From assembly GCA_963675185.2 (NCBI GenBank), contig CAXXOH010000003.1, forward strand, positions 1,488,001 through 1,552,000: DNA of 64,000 bases. The letters run 5' to 3'. This stretch comes from Ilyobacter_A sp963675185. GTDB taxonomy: Bacteria > Fusobacteriota > Fusobacteriia > Fusobacteriales > Fusobacteriaceae. Each line of letters opens with the position of its first letter. Positions within the stretch are counted from its first letter, which is position 1. The notes under the pieces were generated by a model that did not search any database, was not told the DNA's origin, and was given only the letters and a program-made list of their open reading frames with translations. Both the position numbers and the translations under genes were made by a program. Below, one piece after another: positions 9,391 through 17,669 of the stretch.

Positions 9391-10053
9391 CTATAATTCT
9401 ATCTCCATAAAAACTTCATCCAGCTGCTCTTTTAAGTTGGAATAGTCGTGGTCATTAGATACCCTGATAACCTTTACCCCAATTTTTTCTAGTTCATCGG
9501 CGGCAGCCTCGAAATACATAAATGAATTTAAATAGTAATTTTTTATCTGTTCATCATTATGTTTTGCAACGCTACGAATAATCGCTCTTTTTTTCATCCT
9601 TTCCATGGCTGTTTGAGCATTTGTTTTCACGTAAATAAGGTAATCCGGTCTTGGTATTTTATTTATGTATTTTTCCAATTTTTTCTTACTGAAACCATTT
9701 TGACTATGGAGATTGACGTGAAAGTAGCATCCTAAAAAAACAAAGCCTTCATCCAATAGTACAAACTCTTTATTGTTAATATGTTCGTGCGTGTAGAGGA
9801 ATCGAATAAATTTTTTTAAGAGAAAAATTTTGTCTTTACGCTTTAAAATAATTTCTTCTAATATAAAGCAGAAAAGCATAAAATTTCTTAAGATGAAATT
9901 TAGAAAATTGAGGTTCTTTTCTATAGTTGACAGATTCCTTGCATTGCTTCCGTTTTCAAAGAAGATGCTTTGTGATTGTAGATGTTCCTCCATAATTTTT
10001 ACAGCTGTACTTTTCCCACTTCCAGAAAGGCCTATGAATTCAATTTTTTTCAT
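9391..10053 (-). CDS. P-loop kinase-like protein, copy 1
   Basis: A 220-residue cytoplasmic protein with a Walker A motif at the very N-terminus (FIGLSGSGKST, residues 5-15). A DEGFVF stretch in the middle (LLDEGFVFLGCYFHV) follows, and then a lid-like region IYVKTNAQTAMERMKKR, the layout of the thymidylate-kinase-like/nucleotide kinase branch of P-loop NTPases. The substrate is unknown; such small kinases inside polysaccharide loci may phosphorylate sugars, nucleotides or a lipid carrier (inference). Its paralogue lies at 10527-11186. The start ATG has GGTGGTGG upstream. The gene ends 265 bp before the dehydrogenase on the same strand. Confidence 0.75.
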   Translation of the reverse strand: MKKIEFIGLSGSGKSTAVKIMEEHLQSQSIFFENGSNARNLSTIEKNLNFLNFILRNFMLFCFILEEIILKRKDKIFLLKKFIRFLYTHEHINNKEFVLLDEGFVFLGCYFHVNLHSQNGFSKKKLEKYINKIPRPDYLIYVKTNAQTAMERMKKRAIIRSVAKHNDEQIKNYYLNSFMYFEAAADELEKIGVKVIRVSNDHDYSNLKEQLDEVFMEIEL

Positions 10054-10250
10054 AAATTACCACCACCGATTATTTATTTGGATTAGGTTGTAAAAATAAA
10101 AACAAAATAATAAAAATAGGCTACATTAAATACTGGCAACTATTAAGAGGCTTTATTTTAAAGTTCATAAAAAGGATAAAAAACTTTTAAAATACAAAGA
10201 TAACACTTAGATTTTGGAAAATTTTAAAATCTCATTGTATTGAACCGAAA

Positions 10251-10388
10251 GTAAGGGATGCAGCCAATTTGGAGTTAAGAGGTTTACCACGTCAAGGCTT
10301 TAATTTTCTAATATTTCATCATAGAAAGAGTAACATTTAGCATTTGTAGCTATCTCAGATGCTTTTTTTGCTTTTCCTATGTCCAAAA
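10251..10388 (-). pseudogene. remnant of a Gfo/Idh/MocA dehydrogenase gene
   Basis: The + strand reads AAGGGATGCAGCCAATTTGG, TTTACCACGTCAA, TTTCATCATAGAAAGAGTAA and CATTTAGCAT in the same order and spacing as 8902-9020 inside the dehydrogenase gene (there AAGGGATGAAGCCCACTTGG, TTCACCACGTCAA, CTCATCATAAGAAGAGTAG, CATTTAGCAT). It corresponds to roughly residues 34-80 of that enzyme. Frame and both ends are lost. The rest of 10054-10526 holds no gene; a short repeat fragment is at about 10409-10432. Its position between the two kinase paralogues shows that [kinase-repeat-dehydrogenase] was duplicated and one dehydrogenase then decayed. Confidence 0.85.
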
Positions 10389-10408
10389 TTATTTTTATAT
10401 AATCTTTT

Positions 10409-10432
10409 TATTTGTGTAAACTCGTGACTAAA
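10409..10432 (-). repeat. short fragment of the intergenic repeat
   Basis: The + strand reads TTTATTTGTGTAAACTCGTG followed by ACTAAAAC. It matches the end of the copy at 21950-22245 (TTTATTTGTGTACATTCGTG, later GTGACTAAAT). Only this end is preserved. Confidence 0.45.
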
Positions 10433-10526
10433 ACAAATAATTATAATTATTTGTTTTAGATCAATTTAAAATAAAGACCAATTTAGGTTAAATTAATAAA
10501 AAGCGTATAATAATTGTGAAAGGCTA

Positions 10527-11186
10527 CTATAATTTCATTTCCTTAAAAATTTCATAAAGCTTTTTTTCCAAACAGGAGCAGTCCTCTTCATTATGTATCC
10601 TGATAACTTCTACCCCTATTTTTTCTAGCTCTTTGGCAGCTTGCTCAAAATATACAAAGGAGTTAAAGTAATAATTTTTAAGCTGCTCATCATTATGATT
10701 TGTAAGGCTATGGATAACGCCTCTCTCTAACATCCTTTTCATTGCTGTTTCTAGGTTTGTTTTTATGTAAATAAGATAATCTGGTTTTGGTATTTTACTT
10801 ATATATCTTTGTAATTTTTTCTCACTTAAGCCATTTTTGTCGTGGAAGTTAACATGGAAGTAATATCCTAAAAAAACAAAACCCTCATCGAATAGGGTGA
10901 AACCTTTATCTCTAAAATGCTCGTAAGAGTAGAATATTTTCAAAAATCTTTTTAAAATGAAGATTTTGTCTTTACGCTTTAAGATTTCTTTTAGGATAAA
11001 ATAGGTTAGCTCGAAATTTTTTATGCAGAAACTTAGGAGGTGTATGATTTTTTTTATAATTGATATTTTTATTGCATCTTCTCCCTTTTTAAAGAATATG
11101 CATTGTGAGTGTAGATATTTTTCCAATATTTTTATAGCTGTGCTTTTCCCACTTCCAGAAAGGCCTATAAATTCAATTTTTTTCAT
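10527..11186 (-). CDS. P-loop kinase-like protein, copy 2
   Basis: A 219-residue paralogue of the protein at 9391-10053, alignable end to end: FIGLSGSGKSTAIKIL (Walker A), LFDEGFVFLGYYFHV, PDYLIYIKTNLETAMKRM and the C-terminal YFEQAAKELEKIGVEVIR. The start is the ATG at 11186, with TGGAGG seven bases upstream; the longer frame to 11243 has no such site and adds residues that copy 1 lacks. It lies upstream of the dehydrogenase remnant on the same strand. Function is unknown beyond ATP/GTP binding. Confidence 0.75.
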   Translation of the reverse strand: MKKIEFIGLSGSGKSTAIKILEKYLHSQCIFFKKGEDAIKISIIKKIIHLLSFCIKNFELTYFILKEILKRKDKIFILKRFLKIFYSYEHFRDKGFTLFDEGFVFLGYYFHVNFHDKNGLSEKKLQRYISKIPKPDYLIYIKTNLETAMKRMLERGVIHSLTNHNDEQLKNYYFNSFVYFEQAAKELEKIGVEVIRIHNEEDCSCLEKKLYEIFKEMKL

Positions 11187-11557
11187 AGTCAGCCTCCAGT
11201 AATTATTAATTAAGATAGAGAAATAGCAACATAATAATAACATCCAGCATATTAAATATTGGCAATTATTGAGGAAATTCCTTTTATTTTTAAATTTGTA
11301 GGATAGATGATAAATTTTTAGAATTAAATATAAGATTTTGATAAGAGAAAGCTTGAAAAACTTATTATACCGACCCTGAAGAAGGCGGACAATTAAAGGA
11401 AATAAATAAAAAATCTTGTAAATAGAAGTATAGAATGCTAAAAAACTTTTTAGAGTTTTTTGGGTTACTTTTGCTAATGGTATAAAGATGAATAGTATTT
11501 ATTATCTAAAATCCTACCAAATTTTTATGCTTTTATAAGTTTTGTGGAGGTGGAGAT
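11187..11557. other. intergenic region between divergent genes, no gene seen
   Basis: A 371-bp AT-rich gap between the kinase (leftward) and the beta-helix protein (rightward). I see no conserved coding remnant. A TATAAA at about 11481-11486, after TTTTGG at 17-bp spacing, is a weak candidate promoter for the beta-helix gene. Confidence 0.4.
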
Positions 11558-13624
11558 ATGATTTTTCAAAAATTTAAATACTCTATTAGATTTTTTATTG
11601 AGTTAGCAGTATTTTTTTTATTAAGTGCAGTGGTATTCTCAAAAGAATATTTTGTTTCGCCCCAAGGAAGTGATCAAAATCCAGGAACAAAAGAACAGCC
11701 GTTTAAAACGCCTGAAAAAGCGAGGGACGCCGTTAGAAGTTATAAACTAAAGGGTAGCGAAAACATAACCGTATGGTTTTTTGGAGGCCGTTATTACCGT
11801 GATAGGAGTTTTTGGTTAAATGGAAGAGACTCAGGCAGTGAAAATGCCCCTATTGCGTACAAGGCTTTACCTGGAGAAAAAGTTTATTGGGATGGCGGAA
11901 GGGTTTTATCAAGTTACAAGTTGTTAAAGGATCCTAAAATATTAAAACGTATTCAAATAAAAAATAAGAATAAAATTTATGAGGTTGATTTGAGCGATTT
12001 AAAATCAGAAAATTTTGGAAAATTTGGACCACGTGGTTTTGGACGAGGTGCATTTCCTGCACCTGCAGAACTTTTCCTAAACGGTAAACCTCAAACTATT
12101 GCGAGATGGCCCAATAAAGGGAGAATAGAACTTGGAAAAGTAATCGACAAGGGCGGGGTTCCGCGTTACGGGGACCCAAGCAGACGAGGTGCAACATTCA
12201 AATATGAAGTCTCCAGAGCAGAACTTTGGACCAAGGCAGAGGACCTGTATCTTGCTGGAATTTTTAGCGAAAGTTATGCCGACGATGCGATTAAAGTGGC
12301 TAAAATTGATACCAAGAAAAAAACGATCACAATGGCGGAAGCTCACAAATATGGGTTCAACAATAGGCCTTACACGAGTTGGTATGCAGTTAATCTTCTT
12401 GAGGAAATAGATGATCCCGGGGAATATTATATAGATAAAAATTCTAAAAAACTCTATTTTTATCCAGAAACAGGTAAAATAAATATGCTGCAAATTTCTG
12501 AGCTTGATTCCCCAATGCTGCTAATGGAAAATACTTCGTATATCAATTTTGAGGGGATTATATTTGAAAATGCACGTGGTGATGGAATAGTAATAGAAAA
12601 TGGAAACTTTAATACCGTGGCGGGTAGTACCGTACGCCTTATAGGAGGAAGAGGAATAGAGGTAGACGGAGGCAGTAATAATACTATACTCAGCTGTAAT
12701 ATCTATTATACAGGGGCAGGAGGAGTATCGCTTTCCGGAGGAGACCGAAAAACGCTCACTCCTTCAAACCATGTTGTAAAAAACAGCGATATCTATAATG
12801 TAAACAGATGGTACAAGACATACAAACCTGGAGTGAACCTAAAGGGAGTCGGACAAAAAGTCATAAACAATCATATTCATGATATGCCGGGGCAAGCCAT
12901 ACTATTTTTTGGGAACGACCATTTGATAGAGTTCAATGAAATCAATGATTGCGTGACTGATATGTCTGATATGGCAGCTATTTACACAGGCCGGGATCCA
13001 AGCGTGCTAGGACATATTATACGATACAATTTTTTCCATCATTTAGATAACAAATTGGGAGCGGGAAACGGAGTTCAGGCAATATATTTTGATGATGACG
13101 ACCTATATACAGCTATTATATTTGGCAATGTTTTTTATAAGGCCGGCAGCAATGCCGTACTACACTTTAACGGGGGAGGAGGGTCTTCCATAGGAAATAA
13201 TATTTTGATTGACTCCCCAAAATTTATGTGGGGTGGAGAGCCAGAAAGAGTACTTAAAGCAATAGAAAAGATGCACAATGCAGATAAGCGTAATCTTACA
13301 AAAAAAATCTTTGAAGATGTAGATATAAGAGAGGAACCGTTTAAAAGCAGGTATCCTTATCTCTATAACTCATATAAATATATTTTTAATATAGGGACTC
13401 CTACATGGAACAACATAATAGCACAAAGCAGTGACAAAGATATCATGAAGCAGTTCGTTGATCCTGAAAATATGAATTTCACTATAAAACCGGATGCTCA
13501 AATTTTAAAAACAGTGGCGGAGAATATTTTAGACCCAGTGTACGGCCTTTACAATGAGGATATCGAGTTCCAACCAATCCCTTTTGAAAAGATAGGACTA
13601 TACGAAGATGAGTACCGAAAATAA
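11558..13624 (+). CDS. secreted right-handed parallel beta-helix protein (glycan-active enzyme-like)
   Basis: A 688-residue exported protein. Residues ~1-29 form a signal peptide (basic start, then FFIELAVFFLLSAVVFS). The mature chain opens with EYFVSPQGSDQNPGTKEQPF followed by KARDAV, the typical start of secreted beta-helix polysaccharide-degrading enzymes. The middle (about 310-560) has repeated short Asn/Gly-rich turns such as NYINFEG-like, ENGNFNTV, GGSNNTI and SLSGGDR, consistent with helix coils. The final 100 residues form a separate tail. Glycoside hydrolase 141-type or lyase activity is possible, but I cannot see catalytic residues with certainty. It is probably exported to act on surface or environmental glycan. 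The ATG follows GGAGGTGGAGAT. Confidence 0.75.
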   Translation: MIFQKFKYSIRFFIELAVFFLLSAVVFSKEYFVSPQGSDQNPGTKEQPFKTPEKARDAVRSYKLKGSENITVWFFGGRYYRDRSFWLNGRDSGSENAPIAYKALPGEKVYWDGGRVLSSYKLLKDPKILKRIQIKNKNKIYEVDLSDLKSENFGKFGPRGFGRGAFPAPAELFLNGKPQTIARWPNKGRIELGKVIDKGGVPRYGDPSRRGATFKYEVSRAELWTKAEDLYLAGIFSESYADDAIKVAKIDTKKKTITMAEAHKYGFNNRPYTSWYAVNLLEEIDDPGEYYIDKNSKKLYFYPETGKINMLQISELDSPMLLMENTSYINFEGIIFENARGDGIVIENGNFNTVAGSTVRLIGGRGIEVDGGSNNTILSCNIYYTGAGGVSLSGGDRKTLTPSNHVVKNSDIYNVNRWYKTYKPGVNLKGVGQKVINNHIHDMPGQAILFFGNDHLIEFNEINDCVTDMSDMAAIYTGRDPSVLGHIIRYNFFHHLDNKLGAGNGVQAIYFDDDDLYTAIIFGNVFYKAGSNAVLHFNGGGGSSIGNNILIDSPKFMWGGEPERVLKAIEKMHNADKRNLTKKIFEDVDIREEPFKSRYPYLYNSYKYIFNIGTPTWNNIIAQSSDKDIMKQFVDPENMNFTIKPDAQILKTVAENILDPVYGLYNEDIEFQPIPFEKIGLYEDEYRK

Positions 13625-13695
13625 GTTTTAAAATACAGTAAAAGGTGACTAGCTTAATTAAACTAATCTGCTTCCTGTATCTAAACTTTATTAAA

Positions 13696-14016
13696 GTATT
13701 GAGTTGATTTAAAGTCATAGAAATAAAGAAACATTTTTTTAGTCACGAATCGCACGAATGTACACAAATAAAAAATCAAATAAAATTATATTTTGAGCAC
13801 AGAGCTGCACGGAGAAAAAAAGAGAGTTTTACAGAGTGAGAAAATTTATAAATGTGCAGAAATAAAGTATTGAATAAATGGTTCAATTAATTCGTGTGAT
13901 CCGTGAAGATTCGTGACAAAAATTATTTTTAATATGTTTTCTCTATGCAGCTCATATTTAAAATCTCTGCGAAACTCTGTGACCAAAAAAGCTATTGTAG
14001 ATAAATCCAGTAATTA
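13696..14016 (+). repeat. intergenic repeat, copy R1
   Basis: One of four well-preserved copies. The left end carries TATTGAGTTGATTTAAAG and the right end GTAGATAAATCCAGTAATTA, which are imperfect inverted repeats of each other. Inside are, in order, GTCACGAATCGCACGAATG (A), GAGCACAGAGCTGCACGGAG (B), TTCGTGTGATCCGTGAAGAT (A', pairs with A) and TCTCTGCGAAACTCTGTGAC (B', pairs with B). The right flank to about 14065 (AAGTAGCAACTTGAGTTAA) is also shared with R2. The gap 13625-14326 contains no gene. Confidence 0.88.
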
Positions 14017-14099
14017 ATTGCTTATTTAATTAAGTAGCAACTTGAGTTAATTAATCTAAGCTGTTGTTTATTTTAAATTTAAGTCTATAATGAAAAGTA

Positions 14100-14215
14100 T
14101 TTGTTTTGGTTGCAAATCACACGAACCAATTCGAGTACAAAATATCAGAGAAAATAGGCTGCACGGAGTAGAAGAAAGAGTGTCACAGAGGGTAAAGTAT
14201 CTCTTACAATTTATG
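14100..14215 (+). repeat. decayed copy of the intergenic repeat
   Basis: CAAATCACACGAACCAATTC, CAGAGAAAATAGGCTGCACG and GTGTCACAGAGG are recognisable pieces of the A and B blocks, in the same orientation as R1 and immediately to its right. Confidence 0.5.
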
Positions 14216-14326
14216 CTTTAATGCTCTGTAAAGCTAAAAGACTGGTAAATATAGTAATAAAAAATGAGATATGGAAAGGATGTTCTAATTTTACCTTGAG
14301 ATTTTAAATAAAGGGCAGGGATTATT

Positions 14327-15418
14327 ATGAAGAAAATATTAATGGTAGGACCTTTTCCTGATCCTGTACATGGCCAGAGTATGGCAAATCAAATTTTATT
14401 TGAAGGTTTGAGTGGGAAAGGTTACGAAGTAAAAAATATTAATACTGCTTTGCTTTCCAAAATTGGGCAAAAAAAGTTTTCTCTTAGAAAGCTTTTTATT
14501 GCTTTCGGTAAATTGATAGGCGAACTTTTTAAAATGCATTTTGGCAATTATGATTTGGTCTATATTACCCCAGGGCATAGTTTCCTGGGATTCATGAGAT
14601 ATTCTCCATATATTTTTATGTGTTTGATAAAAAAAACTCCTTACTTTTTACATAGTCACGGGGGGCAGCTGGGCAACACTTATCGAGAGTCTGGCAGATT
14701 TAAAAAAATATTGTTAAAATTTTTTATAAGAAGAGCAAGTGGAGCGATAGTCTTAGGAGATAGCTTGAAATGGATGTTTCAGGAATTACTTTCTCCGGAT
14801 AAAATATTTGTATGCCATAATGGAGTTCCTAAAGAGGTTATATCCCACGATAGCGAAATAAGTCAAAAGCTCAGTAAAAAAGCGCAAAGAATAAAACTTT
14901 TATATTTAAGTAATCTCATGAAAGAAAAAGGAATACTAGATATTTTTGAATCTCTCAAATATTTTAAAGAAAATAATTTTGAATTCACTTTAAAAATAGC
15001 CGGCGGTATAGAAAAAAATCTTGAAAAAGAGATAATGAATTTTCTGGAAAACTATAAGGAGGATGTGGCATATCTTGGAGTTGTAAAAGGAGAGGAAAAG
15101 AGAAAACTGCTTTTAGAAAGCGATATCTTTCTTCTTCCAACTTATTATTCTATAGAGGGTCAGCCAATTTCTATTTTAGAGTCAATGATTAATGGATGTG
15201 CCATAATCACCACAGATCAAGGAGGTATCGGTGATATATTTACAGATAACGTAAATGGTAGACAATGTCGAAAAAAAGATCCATATTCAATATATTCCGC
15301 TGTACTAAACGTATCAAAAGATTTGAAAAGGTTTCAAAAAATTAACTATGAAATAGCTATAAACAAGCATACACAAAATAATTTTATTGAAAGATTAGAG
15401 GATATAATAAATTCTTAG
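14327..15418 (+). CDS. family 4 glycosyltransferase (GT-B fold)
   Basis: A 363-residue cytoplasmic or peripheral membrane glycosyltransferase for glycan assembly. The N-terminal domain starts KKILMVGPFPDPVHGQSMAN, with the glycine-rich donor/acceptor loop, and has a hydrophobic stretch around residues 95-125 (SFLGFMRYSPYIFMCLI) likely to touch the membrane. The GT4 C-terminal domain contains KLLYLSNLMKEKGILDIFES, FTLKIAGG, then PTYYSIEGQPISILESMING with the E-x7-E arrangement and IITTDQGGIGDIF. It is not a close paralogue of the other GT4 genes here. It lies 17 bp before the next glycosyltransferase, so the two are probably translated from one mRNA. Confidence 0.88.
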   Translation: MKKILMVGPFPDPVHGQSMANQILFEGLSGKGYEVKNINTALLSKIGQKKFSLRKLFIAFGKLIGELFKMHFGNYDLVYITPGHSFLGFMRYSPYIFMCLIKKTPYFLHSHGGQLGNTYRESGRFKKILLKFFIRRASGAIVLGDSLKWMFQELLSPDKIFVCHNGVPKEVISHDSEISQKLSKKAQRIKLLYLSNLMKEKGILDIFESLKYFKENNFEFTLKIAGGIEKNLEKEIMNFLENYKEDVAYLGVVKGEEKRKLLLESDIFLLPTYYSIEGQPISILESMINGCAIITTDQGGIGDIFTDNVNGRQCRKKDPYSIYSAVLNVSKDLKRFQKINYEIAINKHTQNNFIERLEDIINS

Positions 15419-15435
15419 ATTTAAAGGAGGATACT

Positions 15436-16371
15436 ATGAAAAGCTTAGCTCCCATAGCCTTATTTGTATATAGCCGACCTAAAGAAACACAAGAGTTAAT
15501 AAATTCTTTGAAAAATAATAGATTGGCTGAAGATAGTTCTCTATTCATATTTTCAGATGCTCCAAAAAATGGCGAACACGCTCAGCTGGTCTCAGAAACT
15601 AGGGATTTAATAAAGAATATTTCAGGTTTTAAAAGAGTAGAGATATTTGAAGCAACTCAAAACAAGGGGTTAGCCCGTTCAGTTATAGACGGAGTAACTC
15701 AGGTCATCGATGAATATGGAAAAATAATTGTTTTAGAAGATGATGACCTTTTATCCAGTGATTTTTTAGAATACATGAATGAGGCACTTGAGATTTATGA
15801 AGACGATGCTTCTATTTGGTCAGTCACTGCGTATTCTCCACCTATACAGATAGACCCTGAATACAGACATGATGTTTATCTTTCTCATAGAGGATGCAGT
15901 TGGGGGTGGGGTACCTGGAAAGAAAAGTGGCATAAACACGATTGGGATTTATTAGATTACAATGAATTTATTCACGATACTTCCGCAAAAAAGAAATTTC
16001 AGCTGGGAGGAAATGACCTCTTAAAAATGCTAGAACTTCAATATTTTAAAAAAATGGATTCTTGGGCAATTAGATCGTGCTACTCTCAGTTTAAGTATGG
16101 GATGTATACCGTTTATCCAGTAAGATCGAAAATTAAAAATATAGGTTTTGGAGAAAATTCAACTCACTGCACTAGTTCAGGAACAAAATATCAGACCACA
16201 TTGAGTGAGGAAAAAGTTGTTTTTACAAGGCAGCTGGCATTAAACGACAAGATCCTTCGTGAGTTTAAAAAATATTATGATTTGGATATTGTCGGTAGAA
16301 TGGGATATTTTTTAAAAAAGCATAACCTCTATAAATATTTTAAATGGACTAAAAAATATTTAAGGAAATAA
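15436..16371 (+). CDS. GT-A fold glycosyltransferase, GT2/GNT-I-like
   Basis: A 311-residue enzyme. It opens with PIALFVYSRPKETQELINSL and continues FIFSDAPKN, NKGLARSVIDGV and VLEDDDLLSSDFL, where the acidic triplet is the metal/nucleotide-sugar binding motif. The aromatic stretch HRGCSWGWGTWKEKW is typical of a bacterial group related to N-acetylglucosaminyltransferase I-like enzymes. The sugar and acceptor are unknown. A strong site (AAAGGAGG) precedes the ATG. The gene sits between a GT4 gene and the polymerase candidate in a three-gene + strand unit flanked by repeat copy R1. Confidence 0.85.
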   Translation: MKSLAPIALFVYSRPKETQELINSLKNNRLAEDSSLFIFSDAPKNGEHAQLVSETRDLIKNISGFKRVEIFEATQNKGLARSVIDGVTQVIDEYGKIIVLEDDDLLSSDFLEYMNEALEIYEDDASIWSVTAYSPPIQIDPEYRHDVYLSHRGCSWGWGTWKEKWHKHDWDLLDYNEFIHDTSAKKKFQLGGNDLLKMLELQYFKKMDSWAIRSCYSQFKYGMYTVYPVRSKIKNIGFGENSTHCTSSGTKYQTTLSEEKVVFTRQLALNDKILREFKKYYDLDIVGRMGYFLKKHNLYKYFKWTKKYLRK

Positions 16372-16420
16372 GTTATGTAGGAGCTTTTACATAATTATTT
16401 TATAGTTTGGGGTGAGATCA

Positions 16421-17587
16421 TTGGTAAGATTAGCGATAGACTATGAAATTATAAAAAAATTGATTTTAATTTTTCTTGTACTTATGGTAATAAATTATTC
16501 TTTTAATTCAATTTTTAATTATGATTATCTTTTACCTCTTAATTTAGCTATCTTGGTGGGGCTTTATATCCCGCTTCAGTTTTTATTTCCTCAAAAATTT
16601 GAACTACTCAAAGAAGATGTGATTATGGCAATTATTATTTTATACTGCTTATTTCATTCACTTTTTTCTGATACTTTAGATTATACATTGTTAGTGATAG
16701 GAATGTCTTTTGTGCCCTACTTTCTTTCACGTTTCATTATACTTGAAGATAAAGACGTAGATTTTATCTTCAAGGTTTTTTGTATATTTGGTGTAGTGTT
16801 ATTAGGAGTATATTATAAACATACAGGATTTTCTGCGGGCAGTGGCAGGTTTAGAATGGGGGGGAGACATCCTGTCGGTATAGCGGCAGACTTTGGTTTG
16901 GTAGCTGTTTCGTTTTCTTATTTCTTATTCACAACTAAAAAACATTGGATAAAGCTTATCTGCTTATGCTTGCTTATAGCAACATTTTATATGACTGTTT
17001 TTATTTTAGGTACTCGTGGAGCTAGTTTTTCTGGAATAATAGCGATCACTTACCTTTATTTTATGCTTAGTGCTGATACAATCGGAGATAAATTTAAAAG
17101 ACTTTTATTGGTCGCTATTTTAATTACAGGTTTTTTTATTCTTGTAAATAATGAGAATTTTATAACCAAATATCCTACGCTAAGAAGATTTTCCATAGAA
17201 GGGATGTCAAAAGACCCATCTTTAAAAGGTTCTGAAAATGGCGGAGATATTGGAAGGAAAGGGTTTGCTTTAAGAAGTATTGAGATTATATCGCGGAGTT
17301 TTTATTTTGGAGAGGGATTAGGGATAGTGTATTCTCATAATATATTTTTAGAATGGATGGCTTCACTGGGTTTAGTGGGTTTACTTCCATTTTTGTTTTT
17401 TTTATTTACGATTTTCACTAAAGCATTTAAGTTTAGAAAAATAAATCCTAGATTCACTATATTTTTTACGATGTTAATTTATACATTTGTTTTGAGACTT
17501 ATAAGTTTTTCGATGATATCACATAAGTCTTTTTTTGTGGTTTGCGGCCTATTGCTTTCATATTACTACAGTAGTGAGAAATCATAA
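16421..17587 (+). CDS. O-antigen polymerase-like (Wzy) membrane protein
   Basis: A polytopic membrane protein of about 388 residues with ten or more hydrophobic segments. A large loop precedes the final segments and contains HNIFLEWMASLGLVGLLPF, the pattern of the Wzy_C/O-antigen ligase superfamily. Predicted to polymerise or ligate glycan units at the periplasmic face. The start is probably TTG at 16421, because GGGGTGA lies five bases upstream; a GTG at 16412 falls inside that site. With Wzx flippases and a separate ligase at 29583 in the same locus, a polymerase role is the better guess (inference). Confidence 0.78.
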   Translation: MVRLAIDYEIIKKLILIFLVLMVINYSFNSIFNYDYLLPLNLAILVGLYIPLQFLFPQKFELLKEDVIMAIIILYCLFHSLFSDTLDYTLLVIGMSFVPYFLSRFIILEDKDVDFIFKVFCIFGVVLLGVYYKHTGFSAGSGRFRMGGRHPVGIAADFGLVAVSFSYFLFTTKKHWIKLICLCLLIATFYMTVFILGTRGASFSGIIAITYLYFMLSADTIGDKFKRLLLVAILITGFFILVNNENFITKYPTLRRFSIEGMSKDPSLKGSENGGDIGRKGFALRSIEIISRSFYFGEGLGIVYSHNIFLEWMASLGLVGLLPFLFFLFTIFTKAFKFRKINPRFTIFFTMLIYTFVLRLISFSMISHKSFFVVCGLLLSYYYSSEKS

Positions 17588-17669
17588 AATTGATACTTTC
17601 TAGTCAAACAAAGGAGAGTAAACAAGAAAAGCATTAAATCAAATGAACGCTGTATACGTACAAATTAAT

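Noticed and set aside
12077..12493. Open frame of 138 codons on the - strand within the beta-helix gene
   Set aside because: Composition and position show it to be the antisense shadow of the real coding frame.
13696..14016. CRISPR array, because of regularly spaced CACGAAT/CACAGAG units
   Set aside because: Units are only about 7 bp with a ~10-bp period, with no spacers, and the arrangement is inverted rather than direct.
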